DNA from: Burkholderia multivorans ATCC BAA-247
Lineage (GTDB): Bacteria; Pseudomonadota; Gammaproteobacteria; Burkholderiales; Burkholderiaceae
Assembly: GCF_000959525.1 (NCBI RefSeq)
Contig: NZ_CP009832.1
Coordinates: forward strand, 744,001 to 808,000
Direction of reading: 5' to 3'
Length of the DNA stretch: 64,000 nt
The notes beneath the pieces were generated by a model, which was not told the origin of the DNA, searched no databases, and saw nothing but the letters and a program-made list of their open reading frames with translations. A program made the translations under genes and the position numbers. The first letter of the stretch is position 1; each line of letters starts with the position of its first letter. This document shows positions 54,118 through 64,000 of the stretch, piece after piece.

Positions 54118-56139
54118 TTATTGGGTCGAGCCCGGTTTCTTCGGCGACACGCCCGGCTGCGCACGGTTGCGCAGTTGCGGCTTGCCGGCGCGCGGCGCGT
54201 TGCCCTTCGGCGGGGCGGCGAGCTTCGCGGCGCGCGCGGTGTCGGTCGATTCGTCGGCCGCCGCGAGCGACGCGGCCGCTGCGGCGCCTTCCGGCCGCCA
54301 CACCTGGCCGATCGCGAGCGACTTCAGCTTCTTGCGGCCGCCGTACCAGAGGTTGACGATCCCGCGCGAGAAGAACACCGCGGAGAACATCGACGTCAGG
54401 ATGCCGAGGCAGTGCACGATCGCGAACGCGCGCACCGGGCCCGAACCGAACGCGAGCAGCGCGAGACCGGCGATCAGCGTCGTCACGTTCGAGTCGAGAA
54501 TCGTCGCCCATGCGTGCGCGTAGCCGGCCTGGATCGCGAGTTGCGGCGGCTGGCCCGCGCGCAGTTCCTCACGCACGCGCTCGTTGATCAGCACGTTCGA
54601 GTCGATCGCCATACCAAGCGCGAGCGCGATAGCGGCGATGCCCGGCAGCGTCAGCGTCGCCTGCATCAGCGACAGCACCGCGACGAGCAGCAGCAGGTTG
54701 ACCGACAGACCGATCACCGAGATCACGCCGAACAGCATGTAGTAGGCGATCATGAACACCGCGATCGCGCAGAAGCCCCAGATCACCGAGTGCACGCCCA
54801 TCTTGATGTTGTCGGCGCCGAGGCTCGGGCCGATCGTGCGTTCCTCGATGATGTCCATCGGCGCGGCGAGCGAGCCGGCGCGCAGCAGCAGCGCGAGATC
54901 GGCTGCGGCCTGCGGCGTGGGCTGGCCCGTGATCTGGAAGCGGTCGCCGAGCTCCGACTGGATCGTCGCGACCGTCAGCACTTCGCCCTTGCCCTTCTCG
55001 AACAGCACCATCGCCATCGGCTTGCCGATGTTGTCGCGCGACACGGTGCGCACGGCGCGGCCGCCCGCCGAATCGAGGCGGATGTTGACCGACGGACGCT
55101 GGTGTTCATCGAAGCCGGCCGACGCGTCGATGATGCGGTCGCCGGTGAAGATCACATCCTTCTTCAGCAGCACGGGCACCTGGTTGCCCTGCGTGAACAG
55201 TTCCTCGCCCGGCGGCACCGGATCGTTCGGATTCGGATGCGTGTTGATCGGATCGGCGAGGCGCGCTTCGAGCGTCGCCGTGCGGCCGATGATGTCCTTC
55301 GCCTTCGCGGTGTCCTGTACGCCCGGCAGTTCGACGACGATGCGGTCGTTGCCTTGCTGCTGCAGGATCGGCTCCGACACGCCGAGTTCGTTCACGCGGT
55401 TGTGCAGCGTGGTCAGGTTCTGCTTCAGCGCGGCGTCTTCGACGGCCTTCTGCACGGCCGGCGTGAACGTGCCGACGACCTGCGTGCCGCCGCCGCCCGG
55501 CTGCGTCGCCCATTGCAGTTCGGTGATCGACGACGCGAGCACCTTGCGTGCGTCTTCCGCCGTCTGCGCGTCGCTGAAGTTCACGACGACCGATTGATCG
55601 ACGCGGCTCACGCCGCCGTCGCGGATGTTCTTGTCGCGCAGCAGCGAGCGCGCGTCGGCCGCATCGGAGTCGAGCTTCTTCGTGAGCGCGCCCGTCATGT
55701 CGACCTGGAGCAGGAAGTGGACGCCGCCGCGCAGGTCGAGGCCCAGATACATCGGCAGCGCGTGCAGCGCGGTCAGCCAGCGCGGCGAGGCGCTCTGCAG
55801 GTTCAGCGCGACTACGTATTGCGGATCGTTCGGGTCGGCGTTCAGCGTCTTTTGCAGCAGATCCTTCACGCGCAGCTGCGTGTCGGTGTCCTTCAGGCGC
55901 ACGCGGATGTTCGCGTTGGTCGCCGTGTTCTCGAAGGTGACGTCGTCCGGCTTGATCTGCGCGGCCGCGAGCGCCGTTTCGACCTGCGTCAGCGTGTTCG
56001 CGTCGAGCTTGACCGTGGCCTTGCCGCTCGACACCTGCACCGCCGGCGCTTCGCCGAAGAAATTGGGCAATGTGTACAGAAAGCCGATGGCGAGCGCCAC
56101 GACCATCACGACATATTTCCAGAGTGGGTAACGATTCAT
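54118..56139 (-). CDS. secD: Protein translocase subunit SecD
   Basis: 673-residue RND-like translocation motor. The N-terminal span is YVVMVVALAIGFLYTLPNFF. The large periplasmic P1 domain carries LGLDLRGGVHFLLQVDM, and the C-terminal five-span block has LALGMAIDSNVLINERVREEL with the conserved Asp. The last 50 residues (Ala/Lys/Pro-rich, ...GNAPRAGKPQLRNRAQ) extend past the E. coli end and look disordered. Middle gene of yajC-secD-secF. Confidence 0.97.
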   Translation of the reverse strand: MNRYPLWKYVVMVVALAIGFLYTLPNFFGEAPAVQVSSGKATVKLDANTLTQVETALAAAQIKPDDVTFENTATNANIRVRLKDTDTQLRVKDLLQKTLNADPNDPQYVVALNLQSASPRWLTALHALPMYLGLDLRGGVHFLLQVDMTGALTKKLDSDAADARSLLRDKNIRDGGVSRVDQSVVVNFSDAQTAEDARKVLASSITELQWATQPGGGGTQVVGTFTPAVQKAVEDAALKQNLTTLHNRVNELGVSEPILQQQGNDRIVVELPGVQDTAKAKDIIGRTATLEARLADPINTHPNPNDPVPPGEELFTQGNQVPVLLKKDVIFTGDRIIDASAGFDEHQRPSVNIRLDSAGGRAVRTVSRDNIGKPMAMVLFEKGKGEVLTVATIQSELGDRFQITGQPTPQAAADLALLLRAGSLAAPMDIIEERTIGPSLGADNIKMGVHSVIWGFCAIAVFMIAYYMLFGVISVIGLSVNLLLLVAVLSLMQATLTLPGIAAIALALGMAIDSNVLINERVREELRAGQPPQLAIQAGYAHAWATILDSNVTTLIAGLALLAFGSGPVRAFAIVHCLGILTSMFSAVFFSRGIVNLWYGGRKKLKSLAIGQVWRPEGAAAAASLAAADESTDTARAAKLAAPPKGNAPRAGKPQLRNRAQPGVSPKKPGSTQ

Positions 56140-56244
56140 GAGGGGGCCGAACGGATGGTTGGCATGAAAGCGTCGCGTCCGGCGCCGCGGCGGCCGGCCC
56201 GGCAGGGCAGCGGCGACGCGGGAGCCGGACGCTCGGTGACGGGC

Positions 56245-56568
56245 TTACAGCGACTTGATCGTGCCCTTCGGCAGAATGGTCGTGACGGCCGCCTTCTGCA
56301 CCGTGATTTCGGTGCCTTCGGCGATCTCGACGCCGATGTAGCCTTCGCTGACCTTCGTCACCTTGCCGACGAGGCCGCCGCTCGTGACGACTTCGTCGCC
56401 CTTGGCCATGGCGGCGAGCATGTTGCGGTGCTCCTTCTGCCGCTTCATCTGCGGACGGATCATGATGAAGTAGAGCACGGCGAACATCAGGATGAGCGGC
56501 AGGAAGCTCATCAGGCTCGATTCGGCGCCACCGGCACCTTGCGCGAAGGCATTGGAAATGAACGGCAC
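56245..56568 (-). CDS. yajC: Sec translocon accessory subunit YajC
   Basis: 107-residue single-span protein of the SecDF-YajC complex. One membrane helix (SSLMSFLPLILMFAVLYFIMI) is followed by the RPQMKRQKEHRNMLAAMAKGDEVVTSGGLVGKV core. Translation starts at GTG 56568-56566 with GGAG about 8 nt upstream. It is the first gene of its operon, behind an extended -10 promoter. Confidence 0.95.
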   Translation of the reverse strand: MPFISNAFAQGAGGAESSLMSFLPLILMFAVLYFIMIRPQMKRQKEHRNMLAAMAKGDEVVTSGGLVGKVTKVSEGYIGVEIAEGTEITVQKAAVTTILPKGTIKSL

Positions 56569-56609
56569 GTTGGTCTCTCCGTAGGGGAAGATCGAAAATT
56601 AAGCCGGTT

Positions 56610-56618
56610 ATTCTACCA
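56610..56618 (-). promoter_or_regulatory. Extended -10 promoter of yajC-secD-secF
   Basis: On the reverse strand TGG-TAGAAT forms an extended -10 with the hexamer at 56615-56610. It lies about 42 bp before the yajC start codon. No clean -35 is seen. Confidence 0.55.
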
Positions 56619-56802
56619 CCGGCCCCATCTGCAAACGGCGCGGCAAATGCGCTTTGGGATCAAGCTGTTAAAGCGCGAAGCGCGATTGCCGCGACCGGTT
56701 TGGAAAGGTAATTGTAATGTTTTGGCGATCGGGACCGAGCGGCGCGACGCATTATTTCGTTCGCATACGATGCGCGGGCCACGCCCGGCCAGGCCAGGCC
56801 CG

Positions 56803-59251
<2,449 letters not shown>

Positions 59252-59418
59252 GCGGGCTGGTTCGAAACGGCCGGCGGGCGCCGCCGGCATGGCGGAAACG
59301 CGTAAAGGGGGCGCGCGAGCCGCTATGATGGCGGGATGCGCGGCCTGGCCGGCGTCGTTCGTTCGGACGACGTGAAAGCCGCTATTGTACTTGCCTTGCG
59401 AAGCACGCTCACGACCCG

Positions 59419-61794
59419 ATGCCTGTCTCACCCCGCCGTTCCGCCGCCGCTGCCGATTCCGACGATCCGTTCGACACGGAGCTCGCCGCGTCGCCGCCGG
59501 CGCGCGCGGTCGATCGCGACGCCGCGCCGCCGGTCGGTCGTGCGGCGCCGCGCCGCGGACCGAAGCGCGGTGCCGACGGACGGCTCGCGCAGCCGGCCGC
59601 GGCCGCGCAGGCCGAGTCGATCGACGACGATGCGCACGCAGGCCCGCCCGCCGATGCGCCGGCAGACGCCGACGGCGCGCCGGCCGCGAAGCGCGGCAAG
59701 AAGGCCGCGGCGGCGAAATCGTCCAAGCCGGCGCTGAAAACCGCCGACAAGCTCGCGAAGCTCGGGCTCACGCGCTCGATCGATCTCGTCCTGCATCTGC
59801 CGATGCGCTACGAGGACGAAACGACGCTCACGCCGATCCGCGATCTGCTGCCGGGCGGCATCGCGCAAACCGAAGGCGTCGTGATCGACAACGAGGTCGC
59901 GTATCGCCCGCGCCGCCAGCTCGTCGTGAAGATCCGCGACGACGACGGCGAGCAGCTCGTGCTGCGTTTCCTGAATTTCTACGGCTCGCAGGTCAAGCAG
60001 ATGGCGGTCGGCCAGCGCCTGCGCGTGCGCGGCGACGTGCGCGGCGGCTTCTTCGGGATGGAGATGGTGCATCCGGCGGTGCGCGTCGTCGAAGCCGATG
60101 CGCCGCTGCCGCAGGTGCTGACGCCCGTCTATCCGAGCACGGCCGGCGTGTCGCAGGCCTATCTGCGCAAGGCGATCGAGAACGCGCTCGAGCGCACGCC
60201 GCTGCCCGAGCTGCTGCCGCCCGAAATCGAGCGCGACTACCTGAAGCCGCTCGGCGTGCCGACGCTCGCTGACGCCGTGCGCATCCTCCATCATCCGGGC
60301 GTCGATTCCGACGAAGCCGCGCTGATGGACGGCTCGCATCCGGCATGGACGCGCATCAAGTTCGAGGAACTGCTCGCGCAGCAGCTGTCGCTGAAGCGCG
60401 CGCACGAGGAGCGCCGCACGCGCGCGGCGCCCGCGATGCCGCGCCGCACCGCGCGCGAGACCGACGCGCTGACCACGCGGCTCTACGCGGCGCTGCCGTT
60501 CCGGCTGACGGGCGCGCAGGCGCGCGTCGTCGACGAGATCGCGCACGATCTGACGCTGCCGCACCCGATGCAGCGGCTGCTGCAGGGCGACGTCGGCAGC
60601 GGCAAGACAGTCGTGGCTGCGCTCGCGGCCGCGCAGGCGATCGACGCCGGCTACCAGGCCGCGCTGATGGCGCCGACCGAAATCCTGGCGGAACAGCATG
60701 CGCGCAAGCTGCGCGGCTGGCTCGAGCCGCTCGGCGTGTCGGTCGCATGGCTCGCGGGCAGCCTGAAGGCGAAGGAAAAGCGCGCCGCGATCGAGGCGGC
60801 CGCGCTCGGCACCGCGCAGCTCGTGATCGGCACGCACGCGATCATCCAGGACACCGTCGAATTCGCGCGGCTCGGGCTCGTCATCGTCGACGAGCAGCAT
60901 CGCTTCGGCGTCGAGCAGCGGCTCGCGCTGCGCGCGAAGGCCGCCAACGCGGCGGACGGCGCGCAGGGCTTCCAGCCGCATCAGCTGATGATGTCGGCCA
61001 CGCCGATCCCGCGCACGCTCGCGATGACGTATTACGCGGATCTCGACGTGTCGACGATCGACGAACTGCCGCCGGGCCGCACGCCGGTGCTGACGCGCGT
61101 GGTCGGCGACGCGCGCCGCGACGAGGTGATCGCGCGCGTGCGAGAGGCCGCGCTGACGGGCCGCCAGGTGTACTGGGTCTGCCCGCTGATCGAGGAAAGC
61201 GAGACGCTGCAGCTGCAGACGGCGGTCGAGACCTACGAGACGCTCGCCGCCGCGCTGCCCGAACTGAAGGTCGGCCTCGTGCACGGGCGGCTGTCGCCGG
61301 CCGACAAGGCGGCCGTGATGGACGCGTTCACGCGCAACGAGGTGCAGCTGCTCGTCGCGACGACCGTGATCGAGGTCGGTGTCGACGTGCCGAACGCGTC
61401 GCTGATGGTGATCGAGCACGCCGAGCGCTTCGGCCTCGCGCAGCTGCATCAGCTGCGCGGGCGCGTCGGGCGCGGCACCGCGGCGTCGGTCTGCGTGCTG
61501 CTGTACTCGGGGCCGCTGTCGATCGCGGGCCGCGAACGGCTGAAGACGATGCGCGAGACGACCGACGGCTTCGAGATCGCACGGCGCGACCTCGAGATCC
61601 GCGGGCCCGGCGAATTCCTCGGCGCGCGTCAGTCGGGCGCCGCGATGCTGCGCTTCGCAAACCTCGAGACGGACGGCTGGCTGATCGACCCCGCGCGCGC
61701 CGCCGCCGCGCGACTGATCGCCGCGTATCCGGACGTCGTCACGCAGCATCTGGCGCGCTGGCTCGGCGCGCGCGAGCAGTATCTGAAGGCTTGA
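59419..61794 (+). CDS. recG: ATP-dependent DNA helicase RecG
   Basis: 791-residue fork-reversal and junction helicase. After about 105 residues of low-complexity Ala/Pro/Asp/Lys-rich sequence comes the wedge domain ([19 protein letters not shown]). The motor domains follow: Walker [18 protein letters not shown], box [16 protein letters not shown], motif [22 protein letters not shown], and the TRG region [17 protein letters not shown]. coli RecG has 693 residues, so the extra N-terminus is the oddity. The start ATG 59419 is the first possible one. Confidence 0.96.
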   Translation: MPVSPRRSAAAADSDDPFDTELAASPPARAVDRDAAPPVGRAAPRRGPKRGADGRLAQPAAAAQAESIDDDAHAGPPADAPADADGAPAAKRGKKAAAAKSSKPALKTADKLAKLGLTRSIDLVLHLPMRYEDETTLTPIRDLLPGGIAQTEGVVIDNEVAYRPRRQLVVKIRDDDGEQLVLRFLNFYGSQVKQMAVGQRLRVRGDVRGGFFGMEMVHPAVRVVEADAPLPQVLTPVYPSTAGVSQAYLRKAIENALERTPLPELLPPEIERDYLKPLGVPTLADAVRILHHPGVDSDEAALMDGSHPAWTRIKFEELLAQQLSLKRAHEERRTRAAPAMPRRTARETDALTTRLYAALPFRLTGAQARVVDEIAHDLTLPHPMQRLLQGDVGSGKTVVAALAAAQAIDAGYQAALMAPTEILAEQHARKLRGWLEPLGVSVAWLAGSLKAKEKRAAIEAAALGTAQLVIGTHAIIQDTVEFARLGLVIVDEQHRFGVEQRLALRAKAANAADGAQGFQPHQLMMSATPIPRTLAMTYYADLDVSTIDELPPGRTPVLTRVVGDARRDEVIARVREAALTGRQVYWVCPLIEESETLQLQTAVETYETLAAALPELKVGLVHGRLSPADKAAVMDAFTRNEVQLLVATTVIEVGVDVPNASLMVIEHAERFGLAQLHQLRGRVGRGTAASVCVLLYSGPLSIAGRERLKTMRETTDGFEIARRDLEIRGPGEFLGARQSGAAMLRFANLETDGWLIDPARAAAARLIAAYPDVVTQHLARWLGAREQYLKA

Positions 61795-61875
61795 GGCCGC
61801 GTTTGAGGGTCGGAGCCTTAGCGCCGATCGGCCGACCGCGATGCGGAGAAACTTGGCGAACGGCCGCCACAGGGT

Positions 61876-61905
61876 GTATAAATTATGCCTATCGCTCGTT
61901 TATAC
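61876..61905. promoter_or_regulatory. Candidate OxyR autoregulatory site and oxyR promoter region
   Basis: GTATAAA (61876-61882) and TTTATAC (61899-61905) form a perfect inverted repeat just before the oxyR start. Inside it, ATAA-N7-CTAT (61878-61892) resembles the OxyR ATAG-N7-CTAT unit. The repeat ends 15 bp from the ATG, so binding would repress oxyR. Confidence 0.4.
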
Positions 61906-61919
61906 CTGATTGACCCACA

Positions 61920-62879
61920 ATGACGCTGACTGAATTGAAATACATCGTCGCGGTTGCGCGCGAGCGGCATTTCGGCCGCGCGGCCGAAGCGTGCTTCGTG
62001 AGCCAGCCGACGCTGTCGGTGGCGATCAAGAAGCTCGAGGACGAGCTGAACGTGCAGATCTTCGAGCGCGGCGCGAGCGAAGTGAGCGTCACGCCGATCG
62101 GCGATCAGATCGTCACGCAGGCGCAACGCGTGCTCGAGCAGACGTTCGCGATCAAGGAGATCGCGAAGCAGGGCAAGGACCCGCTCGTCGGCCCGTTCCG
62201 CCTCGGCGTGATCTACACGATCGGCCCGTACCTGCTGCCGACGCTCGTCAAGCAGATGATCCAGCGCGTGCCGCAGATGCCGCTGATGCTGCAGGAGAAC
62301 TACACGCTGAAGCTGCTCGAGCTGCTGAAGCAAGGCGAGATCGACGCGGCGATCATGGCGCTGCCGTTTCCCGAAACGGGGCTGATGGTGCGGCCGCTGT
62401 ACGACGAGCCGTTCGTCGTCGCGCTGCCCGCCGGCCATCCGTGGGAGAAGCGCCGCGAGATCGACGCCGAAGACCTGAAGCAGGAAACGATGCTGCTGCT
62501 CGGCAACGGTCACTGCTTCCGCGACCACGTGCTCGGCGTGTGCCCCGAGCTGATGCGCTTCTCGCAGACGGCCGACGGCATCCAGAAGACGTTCGAAGGC
62601 TCGTCGCTCGAGACGATCCGCCATATGGTCGCAAGCGGCGTCGGCATCACGGTGCTGCCGAGAATGTCGGTGCCGGAGATCGGCCCGCGCGCGAACGGCC
62701 CGGACGCCGAGCTGCTGTCGTACGTGCCGTTCAACGAGCCGGTGCCCGACCGCCGCGTCGTGCTGGTGTGGCGCAAGAGCTTCACGCGGATGCCGGCGAT
62801 CGACGCGATCAGCGAAGCGATCGCCGCGTGCGAGCTGCCGGGCGTCGCGAAGCTCGACATGCCGGCTACCTTGAACTGA
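61920..62879 (+). CDS. oxyR: Hydrogen peroxide-inducible regulator OxyR
   Basis: 319-residue LysR-type thiol sensor. HTH: LTELKYIVAVARERHFGRAA with QPTLSVAIKKLEDEL. The redox cysteines are in LGNGHCFRDHVLGVCPEL, with the C-x8-C spacing that forms the intramolecular disulfide, and the family GSSLETIRHMVASGVGITVLP follows. It precedes katG on the same strand but is closed by its own terminator, so katG has a separate, probably OxyR-driven promoter. Confidence 0.96.
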   Translation: MTLTELKYIVAVARERHFGRAAEACFVSQPTLSVAIKKLEDELNVQIFERGASEVSVTPIGDQIVTQAQRVLEQTFAIKEIAKQGKDPLVGPFRLGVIYTIGPYLLPTLVKQMIQRVPQMPLMLQENYTLKLLELLKQGEIDAAIMALPFPETGLMVRPLYDEPFVVALPAGHPWEKRREIDAEDLKQETMLLLGNGHCFRDHVLGVCPELMRFSQTADGIQKTFEGSSLETIRHMVASGVGITVLPRMSVPEIGPRANGPDAELLSYVPFNEPVPDRRVVLVWRKSFTRMPAIDAISEAIAACELPGVAKLDMPATLN

Positions 62880-62905
62880 CGTGGCCGCCGCGCCGCATCG
62901 ATCGA

Positions 62906-62932
62906 CGGGGTCTCGCGACCCCGTTTATTTTT
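62906..62932 (+). terminator. Intrinsic terminator of oxyR
   Basis: CGGGGTC (62906-62912) pairs with GACCCCG (62917-62923) around TCGC, followed by TTTATTTTT. It separates oxyR from the katG promoter. Confidence 0.9.
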
Positions 62933-62934
62933 CC

Positions 62935-62989
62935 CTATCGAATAGATTTAAACAATTGAATTCTGTTGGGCGATAGATTTACGTAGACT
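62935..62989 (+). promoter_or_regulatory. katG promoter with OxyR-like half-sites
   Basis: TTCTGT (62961-62966), a 17-bp spacer and TAGACT (62984-62989) make a plausible weak promoter. Upstream and across it lie CTAT (62935-62938), ATAG-N7-CAAT (62942-62956) and a second ATAG (62973-62976). The 9-mer ATAGATTTA occurs twice, 31 bp apart. OxyR quarter-sites are ATAG/CTAT, so activation by OxyR is likely. Confidence 0.5.
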
Positions 62990-63055
62990 CTTCACATGGT
63001 CGGCGTCCCCGAGGCGCCCGTTGCAGATTCAATGCAAGCGTCAAAGGAGGATGTC

Positions 63056-63193
63056 ATGATGCGATCGGTATTGCGGCACGCGCAGCGGAACATCGCGTCG
63101 CGCGAGCAAGTCGTCAATCGTGCCAGGGCCGCGATCCGCAGCCTGCGTCCGATTGCGTTCGCATACCTGGCGGATCGCACGTATGGCGGATGA
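63056..63193 (+). CDS. Small ORF 1 in the katG leader (unknown)
   Basis: 45-residue frame with one of the best ribosome binding sites in the window (AAAGGAGG at 63043-63050, 5 nt before ATG 63056; a second ATG follows at 63059). The product is basic, [20 protein letters not shown] then [20 protein letters not shown], with no signal peptide or known motif. It resembles no family I know. Third-position GC is lower than in neighbouring genes, so selection on the protein is uncertain. It could be a leader peptide controlling katG or a stand-alone small protein. Confidence 0.45.
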   Translation: MMRSVLRHAQRNIASREQVVNRARAAIRSLRPIAFAYLADRTYGG

Positions 63194-63250
63194 CGCCGTA
63201 CGCCGGTCCCGTGTTCCCCCGATTCAACCGCGCCGAAGAGGGAGCAAAAC

Positions 63251-64000
<750 letters not shown>

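Overview
The window is GC-rich chromosomal DNA from a betaproteobacterium of the genus Burkholderia, most likely the B. cepacia complex or a close relative. This rests on protein sequences, very high third-position GC, and the gene set (PntAA/PntAB/PntB transhydrogenase, GltIJKL, dusB-fis-purH, queA-tgt-yajC-secDF, oxyR-katG). It reads as core housekeeping chromosome. I saw no insertion sequence, prophage, integrase, tRNA or CRISPR array.

Layout. 1-6.9 kb: purB (cut by the left edge) divergent from a HypT-like LysR regulator, then gdhA and the gltIJKL glutamate/aspartate importer. 6.9-12.1 kb: one large type Va autotransporter behind an unusually AT-rich upstream region. 12.7-19.2 kb: a class II glutamine amidotransferase, pyrC with a DUF3025 gene, the RNase P RNA (rnpB), an OsmC-family gene, a small promoter-to-terminator unit that looks like an anti-Shine-Dalgarno sRNA, a small DUF1090-like gene, rplM-rpsI and erpA. 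19.2-24.2 kb: anmK, tyrS-dtd-histidine phosphatase, and an MpaB-like oxygenase. 24.2-32.6 kb (reverse strand): dusB-fis-purH, ruvC, ruvA, ruvB, a UbiH-like monooxygenase and pepP. 32.7-36.8 kb: a YibF-like GST, a membrane-anchored GltB-like FMN protein, and nudix-mnmA. 37.1-43.2 kb: pntAA-pntAB-pntB, a frameshifted nitrilase relic, a VOC/YafY gene pair with a palindromic upstream site, and rlmL. 43.3-49.4 kb: a Gcr-like membrane protein and a four-gene PqiABC/MCE lipid-transport operon with split pqiA. 49.7-52.9 kb: cytochrome b561 with two YceI genes, then an MHS-type MFS carrier. 53.1-59.3 kb: queA, tgt, yajC, secD, secF. 59.4-64 kb: recG, oxyR and katG (cut by the right edge), with two small ORFs in the katG leader.

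How the genes work together. Several units serve glutamate/nitrogen use (gdhA, gltIJKL, GltB-like). Others serve translation and RNA processing (rnpB, rplM-rpsI, tyrS, dtd, tgt, queA, mnmA, dusB, rlmL), DNA repair (ruvABC, recG), envelope transport (SecDF-YajC, Pqi, autotransporter) and oxidant defence (OxyR-KatG, HypT-like, OsmC, MpaB-like, YceI).

The best candidates for something under-described are the anti-SD sRNA unit at about 16937-17063, the two small ORFs with strong ribosome binding sites between oxyR and katG, the palindromic site upstream of the VOC-YafY pair, and the terminator-like hairpins inside the glt operon and the tgt leader. All calls come from reading the sequence. No database search was run.
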